Source: an uncultured Pelagibacteraceae bacterium (lineage in GTDB: Bacteria; Pseudomonadota; Alphaproteobacteria; Pelagibacterales; Pelagibacteraceae). From it: a DNA stretch of 64,000 nucleotides. The notes beneath the pieces were generated by a model, which ran no database searches, was not told where the DNA came from, and saw only the letters and a program-made list of their open reading frames with translations. The stretch spans positions 1 to 64,000 of the forward strand of contig CACJMW010000002.1 in NCBI GenBank assembly GCA_902594655.1, written 5' to 3'. Positions 11,089 through 20,910 of this stretch are shown piece after piece. The stretch's first letter is position 1, and the number at the start of each line of letters is the position of its first letter. The position numbers were made by a program, and so were the translations under genes.

Positions 11089-11862
11089 ATGGCAAAATTT
11101 AAATTTATTAATATTTCTAAAAATAAAAAAATAAGATGTTTGTTTAACAATATAATCAGTGAGATTTATATAGTTTTTTTGCATGGTTTTAAGTCAGATT
11201 TGGATGGTGAAAAACCAAAAGCATTATATAAATTTTGTAAAAAAAAAAGGATAGGCTTTTTAGCTTTAGAATATTCTGGTCATGGAAAATCGTATGGAAA
11301 ATTTGAAGATGGCACAATCACAAGTTGGACACGTGATGTTAAAAAAATAATAAATAAGAAAATACCAAAAAAGAAATTAATTCTAGTTGGATCAAGTATG
11401 GGAGGCTGGATTGGACTTAATCTTTTCAAATACTACAATAAAAGAATACTTGGATTCGTTGGTATTGCCCCAGCCCCAGAATTTTTAGATAGACTAATGT
11501 GGAATAAATTTAGCAAAAAAATTAAAAGAGAATTGACTAAGAAAAAATTCTATATTTTTAATCATGGTGGCTTTGAATATAATATTTCCTACAAATTAAT
11601 TAAAGATGGAAGAAAAAATAAAATTTTTAACAAAATTTTTAATAGTAAAATATTTTTAACACTGCTGCATGGTAAAAAGGATGATGTTGTTCCAATCTCT
11701 ATTTCAAAACGAATTTTAAAAATTTTTAAAAATGCTAAAAAAAAATTGATTATTATAAAAAATGGTGATCATAGTTTATCAAAAAAAAATAACCTAAAAA
11801 AACTTACAAAAGAGGTTAGTTTGATTTATAACGCGTCCAAGCTTTCTAGAACAGCTGGATAA
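11089..11862 (+). CDS. Alpha/beta-hydrolase (peptidase/esterase-like)
   Basis: 257 residues. HGFKSDLDGEK gives the oxyanion region, LVGSSMGGWIGLNLF is the nucleophile elbow (Ser in GSSMGG), LLHGKKDDVVPI carries the acid Asp, and KNGDHSLS the catalytic His. This pattern resembles YqiA/BAAT-like and ABHD10-type hydrolases found widely in alphaproteobacteria. No signal peptide, so cytoplasmic. Divergent from the GT4 gene (41 bp) and directly followed by the convergent gltB stop with no spacer. Substrate unknown. Confidence 0.8.
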   Translation: MAKFKFINISKNKKIRCLFNNIISEIYIVFLHGFKSDLDGEKPKALYKFCKKKRIGFLALEYSGHGKSYGKFEDGTITSWTRDVKKIINKKIPKKKLILVGSSMGGWIGLNLFKYYNKRILGFVGIAPAPEFLDRLMWNKFSKKIKRELTKKKFYIFNHGGFEYNISYKLIKDGRKNKIFNKIFNSKIFLTLLHGKKDDVVPISISKRILKIFKNAKKKLIIIKNGDHSLSKKNNLKKLTKEVSLIYNASKLSRTAG

Positions 11863-14800
11863 TTAACTTGCAATATTTTTTTGCTTATTTGTTATAGGAT
11901 TTTCAAGTTTATCAAGCATTTCTTTAGGACAGACTTGGTAAAAATTCTTAATTTCCTGATCAAAATTTTCTAAAACTTTTTTTGAAACTTCTGAATTTGT
12001 CTCTTCGAAATGTTTTAGAATTAATTTTTTCAAGGTTTTTATCCAGAATTCTGTTTCAAGTTTTTGCCATACTATAGTCTCTGGATTTGCTTTACTTTTA
12101 AAATCATCTTCAGGGTCATAAACAAAACCCATTCCACCTGTCATTCCTGCTCCAAAGTTATCACCTACATCACCTAATACTACAATTGTACCACCAGTCA
12201 TGTATTCACATCCATTTGATCCACAACCTTCAACCACTGCTGTTGCTCCTGAATTTCTAACTGCAAATCTTTCCCCTGCTTGACCAGAAGCAAATAGATT
12301 TCCAGATGTTGCGCCATAAAGAACTGTGTTTCCAATTATTGTGTTGTTTTTAGATGTTATGTTACTTTCATCTTGAAGTTTTATAGAAATTGTTGCCCCA
12401 GAGAGACCTTTAGCAACATAATCATTGGCATCACCTTTTAATATTAACTTGAGACCTTTAATTGCAAAAGCGCCGAATGATTGTCCTGCAGAGCCTTTAA
12501 ATTTTATTTTGATACTTTCAGCTTCAATTTTATCTTCTCCATATTTTTTATAAAGATGATAAGAAATTCTCGTTCCTACAGCTCTATTAGTATTTTTAAT
12601 ATTGTATTCTTTTTCAATATATTTTTTATTTTCTATAATATTTTCTATTTCCGGCCATATCTTTTGATCTAGAGTATCAGGTACTTCATTTATAATTTGT
12701 TTTTCACAGTATCTTTTATTTTTTCCAGGGTCAGCTTGAACAAAAAGTGGATTTAGATCTAAATCATCTAAGTTTGGTGACCCTTTGCTTACTTGCCTTA
12801 GCAAATCTGTTCTACCAATTATTTCATTTAGATTTTTAAAACCAAGTTCAGCTAATATTTCTCTTACTTCATTTGCAATAAATTTAAATAAATTTACTAC
12901 TTTTTCAGGTGTTCCAACAAATTTTTCTCTTAACTTTTCATCTTGTGTACAAACTCCCACTGGGCAAGTATTTGAGTGACATTGTCTTACCATTATACAT
13001 CCCATTGCTACAAGGGCAGTGGTTGCAACACCAAATTCCTCTGCTCCCATCATGGCGGCAATGACTACATCTCTTCCAGTTTTAATACCTCCATCAGTTC
13101 TTAGGGTCACTTTGTGTCTTAGATTATTCAAAGTTAAAACTTGATTAGCTTCGGTAAGCCCCATTTCCCATGGAATTCCAACGTACTTTACACTTGTCTG
13201 TGGAGTCGCACCAGTTCCACCTGAATGTCCTGAAATTAAAATAATATCTGCTTTTGCTTTTGCAACTCCAGCAGCTATTGTGCCGATACCTGAAGATGCT
13301 ACTAATTTTACACCTACTCTTGCTTTAGGGTTAATTTGTTTTAAATCATAAATTAATTGTGCAAGATCTTCTATTGAATAAATATCGTGATGTGGTGGTG
13401 GTGAAATTAAAGTTACTCCTGGTGTAGAGTGTCTCAGTTTTGCTATTTCGTCTGTTACTTTAAAACCTGGTAATTGGCCTCCTTCTCCAGGTTTTGCTCC
13501 TTGGGCTATTTTTATTTCGATCTCATTACAATTATTTAGATAATCTATAGTAACTCCAAATCTTGCAGACGCAATTTGTTTAACCCTCGAGTTTGCAGTA
13601 TCACCGTTATCTAAAACTTTAAATCTTGATTTGTCCTCACCACCTTCGCCACTACATGATGCGCCTTTAATTCTGTTCATGCCAATAGCTAAAGTTTCAT
13701 GAGCTTCTTTTGATAGAGCGCCATGGGACATACTTCCACTTCCAAATCTTTTTAAAATTTCTTCAATTGGCTCAACTTCCTCTAAGGGAATAGAATTTTT
13801 CTCTCTAAATCCAATAAGATCTCTTAAACTTATTGGTGGTAGATCATAAATACCTTTAGCATACTTCTTAAAAATTTCATATGAGTCACTAGAAACTGCA
13901 GTTTGTAGCATATGAATTAATCTTCCTTGATATTGATGAGTTTCTCCAGTTTTTCTGTATCTATAAATACCTCCAATCGGAAGAACATTATTTTTACCTG
14001 AAAAAGCTTGTTGATGAATAATTCTTACTTTTTTTTCAATTCCTGTTAGACCTATCCCAGAGATTTTGGAAAGTACTCCAGGAAAAAAATTATTTACAAT
14101 TGTCCTGCTCAATCCTACTGTTTCAAAATTACACCCACCTCTATAGGAACTAATAACAGAGATTCCCATCTTTGACATAATTTTTAACAAACCTAGATTA
14201 ACAGACTTGATATATCTTCTAACACATTCATCAAATTCAAAATTTCCAAATAATTTTTTATTAAATCTTTGATATAAACTATCAAATGCTAGATACGGAT
14301 TTACTGTAGTTGCTCCAGCTCCTATTATTGTTGCAAATGAATGCGTATCCATTGCATCACCTGTTTGGACGTTTATTGATGCGTATCCCCTTAATTTAAG
14401 TTTTACCAAATAAGTATTTATTGCACCAACAGCGAGTAATATTGGAACTGGTAGTCTTGTTTCTGAAATATTTTTATCTGTTAAAACAATTTGTGTAACA
14501 CCTTGTCTTACTGCAATTTCTGCCTCTTTCTTGATTAAATCTATAGCTTCCTCTAAGCTCTGATCTGCTGAAAAAGTACAATCAATTATTTTAAGGTTCT
14601 CGATAAAATAGTTTGTAAATTTATCAAACTGAGTATTTGAAAGTATTGGGCTTTCTAAAACATAAATATTTTCCTCTGTTAAATTATTAAAATCCAAAAT
14701 ATTTCCGAGATTTCCAAACCTAGTTTTTAAACTCATCACTTTATTTTCTCGTAATGAATCAATTGGTGGATTTGTGACTTGACTAAAGTTTTGTCTAAAA

Positions 14801-16359
14801 TAATGGTAAAGCGGTCTATATTTATCTGATAAAACTGCTAGAGGAGTATCATCTCCCATAGAACCAGTTGCTTCTTTTGCATCCTCTGCCATTGGATGTA
14901 AAATTAATTCTAGATCCTCAAGACTATAACCAAATAAATATTGTCTTTCTCTAAGTTTACCTCCTTCAAATATACTTTTCTCATTCTGAATTGGAAATTT
15001 TTTATCTAAATCAATTATTTGATTATTGAAATGTTTGTATTCTTTGGCTAAATAATTTTTTATTTCTGTATTTCTAAAAATTTTTCCTTTTTCTATTCTT
15101 ACTCCTAGTATTTCTCCTGGGCCCAATCTGCCTTTTTCAATTACTTTTTTTTCATTTATATTAATCATTCCTGTTTCTGAACCAGCAAATAAAAGCTTAT
15201 CTCTCGTTACCGTATATCTCATTGGTCTTAATCCATTACGATCTGAAGCAACAATAACCCATTCATTATCTGTTCCAGCAATAGCAGCTGGGCCATCCCA
15301 AGGCTCCATGGAACTATTTAAAAAATTAAATAATTGTAAATGTTCTTTGGGGAGTACTTTACTTTTTTTGGACCAAGCATCTGGTATCAGCATTAATTTA
15401 GCTAAAGGAGCTGAATGTCCTGATGTAGTAAGTAATTCAAAAACATTATCCAGCGCTGCTGAGTCTGAATTTCCTGATGGTATAACGGGTTTCAAATTTT
15501 CGATATTTTGGAATAAAGGAGAATGCATTTCTTGCTCATGTACTTTCATCCAATTTATGTTGCCTTTTAAAGTGTTTATCTCCCCATTATGAGCCAATGA
15601 TCTAAATGGCTGAGCTAAATCCCAACTTGGTGCTGTATTAGTAGAAAATCTTTGATGAAAAATAGAATATCTCGAAACAAATCTTTTATCTTTAAGATCT
15701 GGATAGAAATCGTCTATGGCTTCAGCTAAAAACATTCCTTTATAAATTATAGATTTTGAACTAAATGAGCATATATAAAAACCATTTAGCTGCTTGCTCA
15801 GTGCTTTCTTTTCAATTATTCTTCTCGTCTCGTATAATGCCCTATTAAGTTCCTTATCTTTAAGTTTTGTGGCACTATGTTTAAAAAGAATTTGAGTTAT
15901 CTCTGGCCTTGTTTGCTCTGCTTTCTCACCAAGAACAGATGGATTAACAGGCACTTGCCTCCAGCCATATATATTAAAATTATTTTTTGTTAACTCACTT
16001 TCCACAATAGTTCTGCACGCTTCCTGGGCACCATAATCATTTCTTGGTAAAAAAATCATTCCAATACACAACTCGGAATTATCATGCGTATGTCCTGTAA
16101 CTTCAATTTTTTCTACAAAAAAGTCTGTAGGTATTTCAATATTAATACCCGCACCATCACCAGTTTTTCCGTCTGCATCTATGGCACCTCTATGCCAAAC
16201 AGCTTTTAAAGCCTCTATTCCAGACTCTACAACTTGTCTTGATTTTTTACCCTCTGTTGAAACTACAAGCCCAACACCGCATGAATCGTGTTCCATATTT
16301 TCGTGATAAACGAATTTTTCTTTAAGTTTTTTTAAATTTTTTTCTCTTAAATTTTTCAT
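11863..16359 (-). CDS. gltB: Glutamate synthase (NADPH) large subunit
   Basis: 1498 residues, full length. A 26-residue propeptide precedes Cys27 (DSCGVGLV), the N-terminal nucleophile of the glutaminase domain. The central domain, the FMN-binding synthase domain (KVTLRTDGGIKTGRDV, SGHSGGTGATP) and the 3Fe-4S Cys loop (CIMVRQCHSNTCPVGVC) follow, then the C-terminal GXGXG beta-helix (the GATSGNLFASGQAGERFAV region). With GltD it converts glutamine plus 2-oxoglutarate to two glutamates, the main ammonium-assimilation route with glutamine synthetase. Overlaps gltD by 4 bp (ATGA). Confidence 0.97.
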   Translation of the reverse strand: MKNLREKNLKKLKEKFVYHENMEHDSCGVGLVVSTEGKKSRQVVESGIEALKAVWHRGAIDADGKTGDGAGINIEIPTDFFVEKIEVTGHTHDNSELCIGMIFLPRNDYGAQEACRTIVESELTKNNFNIYGWRQVPVNPSVLGEKAEQTRPEITQILFKHSATKLKDKELNRALYETRRIIEKKALSKQLNGFYICSFSSKSIIYKGMFLAEAIDDFYPDLKDKRFVSRYSIFHQRFSTNTAPSWDLAQPFRSLAHNGEINTLKGNINWMKVHEQEMHSPLFQNIENLKPVIPSGNSDSAALDNVFELLTTSGHSAPLAKLMLIPDAWSKKSKVLPKEHLQLFNFLNSSMEPWDGPAAIAGTDNEWVIVASDRNGLRPMRYTVTRDKLLFAGSETGMININEKKVIEKGRLGPGEILGVRIEKGKIFRNTEIKNYLAKEYKHFNNQIIDLDKKFPIQNEKSIFEGGKLRERQYLFGYSLEDLELILHPMAEDAKEATGSMGDDTPLAVLSDKYRPLYHYFRQNFSQVTNPPIDSLRENKVMSLKTRFGNLGNILDFNNLTEENIYVLESPILSNTQFDKFTNYFIENLKIIDCTFSADQSLEEAIDLIKKEAEIAVRQGVTQIVLTDKNISETRLPVPILLAVGAINTYLVKLKLRGYASINVQTGDAMDTHSFATIIGAGATTVNPYLAFDSLYQRFNKKLFGNFEFDECVRRYIKSVNLGLLKIMSKMGISVISSYRGGCNFETVGLSRTIVNNFFPGVLSKISGIGLTGIEKKVRIIHQQAFSGKNNVLPIGGIYRYRKTGETHQYQGRLIHMLQTAVSSDSYEIFKKYAKGIYDLPPISLRDLIGFREKNSIPLEEVEPIEEILKRFGSGSMSHGALSKEAHETLAIGMNRIKGASCSGEGGEDKSRFKVLDNGDTANSRVKQIASARFGVTIDYLNNCNEIEIKIAQGAKPGEGGQLPGFKVTDEIAKLRHSTPGVTLISPPPHHDIYSIEDLAQLIYDLKQINPKARVGVKLVASSGIGTIAAGVAKAKADIILISGHSGGTGATPQTSVKYVGIPWEMGLTEANQVLTLNNLRHKVTLRTDGGIKTGRDVVIAAMMGAEEFGVATTALVAMGCIMVRQCHSNTCPVGVCTQDEKLREKFVGTPEKVVNLFKFIANEVREILAELGFKNLNEIIGRTDLLRQVSKGSPNLDDLDLNPLFVQADPGKNKRYCEKQIINEVPDTLDQKIWPEIENIIENKKYIEKEYNIKNTNRAVGTRISYHLYKKYGEDKIEAESIKIKFKGSAGQSFGAFAIKGLKLILKGDANDYVAKGLSGATISIKLQDESNITSKNNTIIGNTVLYGATSGNLFASGQAGERFAVRNSGATAVVEGCGSNGCEYMTGGTIVVLGDVGDNFGAGMTGGMGFVYDPEDDFKSKANPETIVWQKLETEFWIKTLKKLILKHFEETNSEVSKKVLENFDQEIKNFYQVCPKEMLDKLENPITNKQKNIAS

Positions 16360-17795
16360 GCTACTTTTTGCTTCAATTGAATTTTATTTTTTAAAAATTT
16401 ATCGATATTATCTGCAGCATCTCTTCCATCTTTAATTGCCCAAACAACTAATGAAGCCCCTCGAATAATATCTCCAGCCGCAAATACCCCTGATATCGCG
16501 GTTTCCATACTATCGAAATCTGTCTTGATCGTTCCCCATCTAGATACTTGTAAATTGTTCTCACCAAATAATTGTGGTAAATTTTCTGGATCAAAACCAA
16601 GTGCTTTAATCACTAAATCAGCTTTAATTTCAAAATCAGAACCCTTTTCTTCGGTAGGTTTTCTTCGTCCACTTTCATCAGGCTCACCTAACTTCATTTT
16701 TGATACTTTGACAGTTTCTACTTTATTAGTGCCTAAAAATTCTTTTGGGCTAGATAACCAAATAAATTCTACTCCTTCCTCTTCAGCATTTGAAACCTCT
16801 CGAGCCGACCCAGGCATATTTTCTTTATCTCTCCTGTATAAACATTTTACTGAATTAGCATTTTGTCTAACTGAGGTCCTTACACAATCCATAGCTGTAT
16901 CTCCACCACCGATAACGACTATATCTTTTCCTTTAGCATTTAAAATTCCGTTATCAAATAATTCGACTTTATCACCAAGTCCTTTTTTGTTAGAGGCAGT
17001 CAAAAATTCCATTGCAGGAAAAATATTTCCCAAATCGCTTCCCGGCAGATCAATCTCTCTAGCTTTATAAACTCCCGTTGCAATTAATATTGCATCATGT
17101 TTTTCTTTTAATTCTTGAAATGATTTATCTTTTCCAACTTCAAAGTTATTTACAAATATTATTCCGCTATCTTTTAAATGTTTGATCCTTCTTAATACTA
17201 CATGTTTTTCTAGTTTAAAATTAGGAATTCCATAAATTAACAGACCGCCTGCTCTATCGTATCTGTCATAAACGGTTACTTTATAATTTTTTTTTCTTAA
17301 TTCTTCAGCACATGCTAATCCGGCTGGGCCAGCTCCAATAATGCCAATACTTTGATTGACTTCATTTTTTACTTCAATAGGTTTTATCCAATTATTTTCC
17401 CAAGCAGTTTCTGTTAAAAATTTCTCTACAGACCCTATTGTAACCGTTCCATGTCCTGATTGTTCAATTACACAATTACCTTCACACAATCTATCCTGTG
17501 GACATATTCTACCACAAACTTCTGGCATATTATTTGTGCTTTGAGACAATCTATAGGCCTCCTCTAGTCGGCCCTCTGCTGTTAGCTTTAACCAGTCAGG
17601 TATATTATTGCTAAGTGGACAATGAATCTGACAAAAAGGGACTCCACATTGAGAACATCTGCTTGATTGCGTTTTGGCTTTTTCCTCAATAAATTCTTTA
17701 TATATCTCATTAAAATCTTTGTTTCTCTCAGCTGTAGGTCTTTTAGGTGGGTTTTGTTGACCTATTTTTACAAATTTAAGCATTTTTTCTGTCAT
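16356..17795 (-). CDS. gltD: Glutamate synthase small subunit
   Basis: 479 residues from the ATG at 17795; a TTG seven codons upstream is less likely. The N-terminal segment has the 4Fe-4S cysteines (RCSQCGVPFCQIHCPLSNNI, then CGRICPQDRLCEGNC). Two nucleotide-binding folds follow: GIIGAGPAGLACAEELR for FAD and VIGGGDTAMDCVRTS for NADPH, with the late FAD contact GVFAAGDIIRGASLVVWAI. It passes NADPH electrons to GltB. Here gltD precedes gltB, and the promoter and a palindromic operator lie upstream at 17873-17921. Confidence 0.97.
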   Translation of the reverse strand: MTEKMLKFVKIGQQNPPKRPTAERNKDFNEIYKEFIEEKAKTQSSRCSQCGVPFCQIHCPLSNNIPDWLKLTAEGRLEEAYRLSQSTNNMPEVCGRICPQDRLCEGNCVIEQSGHGTVTIGSVEKFLTETAWENNWIKPIEVKNEVNQSIGIIGAGPAGLACAEELRKKNYKVTVYDRYDRAGGLLIYGIPNFKLEKHVVLRRIKHLKDSGIIFVNNFEVGKDKSFQELKEKHDAILIATGVYKAREIDLPGSDLGNIFPAMEFLTASNKKGLGDKVELFDNGILNAKGKDIVVIGGGDTAMDCVRTSVRQNANSVKCLYRRDKENMPGSAREVSNAEEEGVEFIWLSSPKEFLGTNKVETVKVSKMKLGEPDESGRRKPTEEKGSDFEIKADLVIKALGFDPENLPQLFGENNLQVSRWGTIKTDFDSMETAISGVFAAGDIIRGASLVVWAIKDGRDAADNIDKFLKNKIQLKQKVA

Positions 17796-17872
17796 GGTTG
17801 GAAGCTTATATAGCAATAATTAGAAGGGAAAAAGCATATTAAGGTCAGTTTTAGTTACCCTTTTTTTCAAAA

Positions 17873-17901
17873 AGATAAGTTTATTCGCTATTTTTTTTCA
17901 A
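17873..17901 (-). promoter_or_regulatory. Candidate promoter of gltD-gltB
   Basis: On the minus strand TTGAAA (17896-17901) and TTATCT (17873-17878) are separated by exactly 17 bp, a plausible sigma-70 promoter firing towards gltD. The start of transcription would be near 17866, giving a leader of about 70 nt. The palindrome at 17903-17921 lies one base upstream of the -35 box, an activator-like position. Inferred by eye only. Confidence 0.4.
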
Positions 17902-17902
17902 C

Positions 17903-17921
17903 TTGCATACGTCTTATGCAA
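17903..17921. promoter_or_regulatory. 19-bp palindromic operator, NtrC-like geometry
   Basis: TTGCATA, five bases, TATGCAA: a perfect 7-bp inverted repeat in the gltD/uppP divergent region. The outer half-sites TTGCA-N9-TGCAA have the length and ends of the enteric NtrC consensus (TTGCACCA-N3-TGGTGCAA), although the inner bases differ. Next to glutamate synthase, a nitrogen-responsive NtrC/NtrX-type regulator is a sensible candidate. The palindrome is seen directly; the regulator is inference. Confidence 0.5.
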
Positions 17922-17971
17922 TAAATGAATTGCTTTAATTTCGTTTTATTTAGTTTACCAATCAAAATTTG

Positions 17972-18739
17972 ATGTCATTGATATATCTTCAAACATTAAT
18001 TTTAGCGTTGATACAGGGTGTTACCGAGTTTATCCCAGTAAGTTCATCTGCGCATTTAGTTTTAATCTCAAATATTTTTACAAAGTACAATAACCCAGTT
18101 TTAATGGATACCAGTCTACATTTGGGTTCACTAATTGCTATCGTCCACTATTTCTGGAAGGAATTAGTTGATTTTTCTAATAATAAAAAAATTTTAACTT
18201 TACTAGTTATTGGTTCACTTCCATTAATTATAATAGGTTATATTTTGTATGACTACAACATATATGAAAATCTACGGAGTATTAAAACCATTGCATGGTC
18301 GACATTAATTTTTGGAGTCTTATTATTCTTTTCAGATAAATTTATTTTATCAAAATCATTCAACGAAAATTTAAATTTAAAAAATATATTTATAATTGGA
18401 TGCTTTCAAGTTTTAGCATTAATACCAGGGGCAAGTAGAGCTGGTGTTGTAATAACCGGTTGTAGATTTCTTAATTTTAATAGATATGATGCTGCTAAAA
18501 TATCTTTTATTTTGTCTATACCTGCTTTATTAGGTGCAAGTATACTAACTTTGAAAGATACAATTATTAAAGATCAAATATTAAATTTAAATATCATATT
18601 GGGAATAATTTTTTCTTATATATTTTCATACCTTACAATTAAGTATTTTTTAATTTATACAAAAAATTTTTCCCTTAATATTTTTGTTCTTTATAGAATA
18701 TTATTATCTTTAATTTTGTTTTACTTTATTTATTTTTAA
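17972..18739 (+). CDS. uppP: Undecaprenyl-diphosphate phosphatase
   Basis: 255 residues from the ATG at 17972. The BacA/UppP signatures are clear: LIQGVTEFIPVSSSAHLVL near the N-terminus and LIPGASRAGVVITG around residue 150, which form the active site. About seven to eight membrane helices. The enzyme regenerates undecaprenyl phosphate, the carrier for peptidoglycan and surface glycans, at the inner membrane. The start is preceded by a tiny reading frame ending on the overlapping TGATG. The 3' end overlaps the convergent DMT gene by 30 bp. Confidence 0.95.
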   Translation: MSLIYLQTLILALIQGVTEFIPVSSSAHLVLISNIFTKYNNPVLMDTSLHLGSLIAIVHYFWKELVDFSNNKKILTLLVIGSLPLIIIGYILYDYNIYENLRSIKTIAWSTLIFGVLLFFSDKFILSKSFNENLNLKNIFIIGCFQVLALIPGASRAGVVITGCRFLNFNRYDAAKISFILSIPALLGASILTLKDTIIKDQILNLNIILGIIFSYIFSYLTIKYFLIYTKNFSLNIFVLYRILLSLILFYFIYF

Positions 18740-19612
18740 TTCTGGCACAATCTGTGATATAAGAACCCCTAATACAATGAATATACATCCAATGATATTA
18801 TTTATATTAAGTATTTGACTTAATAAAACCCATGCAGCTAAAGTTGCGATAACACCTTCTAAAGAAAAAATAATTGCTGCTGGAGTAGGTGTAATATTTT
18901 TTTGGGCATAAATTTGTAAAACAAAAGCAAAACCACCAGACAATATACCTGCATAAAGTATTTGGTATATTTGTTTAAATATCCCTTCAGAATTAATATC
19001 CTCAAAAAGAAAAGCCCCAAATAAAGATAATAAAGAAACTACTAAAGTTTGAATTAATCCAATTAAAATAGGTAAGTTAAAGTTTTTTATTACCTTTCCA
19101 ACATAAATTATATGTAATGCCCAAAATATTGCTCCAAGTATGACTAAGATATCTCCTTTCCTTATCGTTGCATCGTAAAAGTTAGTAAGCAAATATCCAC
19201 CCATCAAACATAGAATAACCGATGGCCAGTTGCTCCAATGAATTTTTTCTTGATACAGAAAAAAAACTATAATTGGCACCATTGGAACATAAAAAATAGT
19301 AAAAAATGCAGCGTTAGCTATATCTGTATACTGCAACGAAATTTGTTGAAGAGCAGATCCTAAAAATAAAAAAACTCCAATTAAAAAAGAATATTTAAAA
19401 AAAACATTTTTATTTTTATTAATTTCTGTTTGTAAATTTTTTTTTTCAAATATGACAAAAAAAGGGACTAACACTAAAAAACCAACAAAAAATCTAACAC
19501 TATTAAATAAATATGGACCTATAAAATCCATTCCAGTGTCTTGGGCAATAAATGTAGTTCCCCATATTAACGTACAGGCAAATGCGCTCAGTAAAGAAAT
19601 TGATTTAGGCAT
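18710..19612 (-). CDS. DMT-superfamily transporter (EamA)
   Basis: 300 residues with about ten predicted membrane helices in two EamA halves. The start MPKSISLLSAFACTLIWGTTFIAQD is the typical first EamA helix, and the second half has GDILVILGAIFWALHIIYVG. Such proteins export or import metabolites (amino acids, nucleotides, sugars) across the inner membrane; the substrate cannot be read from sequence. Located 17 bp downstream of aceF on the same strand, so it may be co-transcribed. Confidence 0.85.
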   Translation of the reverse strand: MPKSISLLSAFACTLIWGTTFIAQDTGMDFIGPYLFNSVRFFVGFLVLVPFFVIFEKKNLQTEINKNKNVFFKYSFLIGVFLFLGSALQQISLQYTDIANAAFFTIFYVPMVPIIVFFLYQEKIHWSNWPSVILCLMGGYLLTNFYDATIRKGDILVILGAIFWALHIIYVGKVIKNFNLPILIGLIQTLVVSLLSLFGAFLFEDINSEGIFKQIYQILYAGILSGGFAFVLQIYAQKNITPTPAAIIFSLEGVIATLAAWVLLSQILNINNIIGCIFIVLGVLISQIVPELKINKVKQN

Positions 19613-19629
19613 TAATAGAAAACTTATAA

Positions 19630-20910
19630 TTATATGGCTAATTTAAAAGCAAAATTTTTACCCAAATTATCCCTTATCTCGTTACAAAATCTTGCCGCCT
19701 CTGCTCCATCAATGATTCTGTGGTCGTAAGATAAGGAGATTGGCAAAATAGTTCTTATTTTAAATTCTTTGCCTAATAATATTTGTTTCTTATTTGATTT
19801 ACTTACCCCCAAAATTGCAACTTCTGGATAATTTATTATTGGAGTGAAAAAGCTACCACCTATTCCTCCAAGACTGGATATAGTCATAGATCCTCCATAA
19901 AATTCCTTCTTATCAATCTTTAAATCTCTACATTTTTGCGCAATCTCTTTTAATTCTTTGGAAAGATGTTGAATATTTTTTTTATCAACTTCCCTAATTT
20001 TAGGAACCATCAAGCCATTTGAAGTATCTACAGCTATACCAACATGAAAATATTTTTTGAAAGTAATTTTACCTTCTTTCATATCCTCTATGGATGAATT
20101 AAAAGATGGAAATTTTTTAAGAGCAATAACCAATGCTTTCATAATAAAAGCTAATGGAGTAATTTTAAGCTTTTCTCCAGTATAATGATCAGTCAATGAA
20201 TTTCTAAATTTTTCCATTTCAGTTATATCAATTTCATCATGATGAGTTACGTGTGGAATTGTATTAAAGGAATTTACTAAATGCGGCGCTGCTAATTTTT
20301 TAATGCGCGGTATATCTTTTACCTCTATTTCACCAAATTCTGAATGCTCATAATCTATTTTAATTTTGGATTTTTGTATTTCTTCATTATTTTTTGGTAA
20401 CTGGTTTTGATTTAAACCAAGCTTAACAAAGTTTTTTACATCTTCTTCTGTCACTCTTCCTAATCTTTCAGATCCAGAAATTTGACTTATATCAGTACCA
20501 AGTTCTCTTGCAAATTTTCTTACTTTTGGACTAGCCAATACTGATTTATTATTTGTAGTAATATTTTGAATGGTTGGTCTATTTTCTGAGTTATCTTCAA
20601 CTTTTTCAGATATTTTATAAATTTCTTTAGAAATATTAGTTTCTTTTTTATTAGTTTTTAAAGTTTCTGTTTTACTTGCCTCAATCTTAAGTATTAAATC
20701 TCCCTCTGATACCTTATCACCAACTTTTACATTTATTTTAATTATTCTTCCTGAATGATTGGTTGGCACTTCCACGCTTGATTTGTCACTTTCAAGAGTG
20801 ATAATGGAATCACCCTTTTTAATTTCCTGATCATCGCTTACTAGTATTTCTATGATTTCTACATTTTTGAAATCTCCTATATTTGGTACTTTTATATCTA
20901 TATTGGCCAT
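19630..20910 (-). CDS. aceF: Pyruvate dehydrogenase E2, dihydrolipoamide acetyltransferase
   Basis: 426 residues. One lipoyl domain (1-80, lipoyl Lys43 in LESDKSSVEVP), a Lys/Thr-rich linker, the peripheral-subunit-binding domain (VLASPKVRKFARELGTDISQ, about 123-160), and the catalytic domain (about 200-426) with SLSYDHRIIDGAEAARF holding the active-site His and Asp. It transfers acetyl groups to CoA and forms the complex core. E. coli AceF has three lipoyl domains; here there is one, and a second is fused to AceE. The start overlaps the aceE stop by one base. No lpd (E3) gene is adjacent. Confidence 0.96.
   Translation of the reverse strand: MANIDIKVPNIGDFKNVEIIEILVSDDQEIKKGDSIITLESDKSSVEVPTNHSGRIIKINVKVGDKVSEGDLILKIEASKTETLKTNKKETNISKEIYKISEKVEDNSENRPTIQNITTNNKSVLASPKVRKFARELGTDISQISGSERLGRVTEEDVKNFVKLGLNQNQLPKNNEEIQKSKIKIDYEHSEFGEIEVKDIPRIKKLAAPHLVNSFNTIPHVTHHDEIDITEMEKFRNSLTDHYTGEKLKITPLAFIMKALVIALKKFPSFNSSIEDMKEGKITFKKYFHVGIAVDTSNGLMVPKIREVDKKNIQHLSKELKEIAQKCRDLKIDKKEFYGGSMTISSLGGIGGSFFTPIINYPEVAILGVSKSNKKQILLGKEFKIRTILPISLSYDHRIIDGAEAARFCNEIRDNLGKNFAFKLAI

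Noticed and set aside
17925..17972. 15-codon leader peptide before uppP
   Set aside because: It ends exactly on the uppP start (TGATG), but it is very short, has no ribosome-binding site and no regulatory composition. Possible chance frame.
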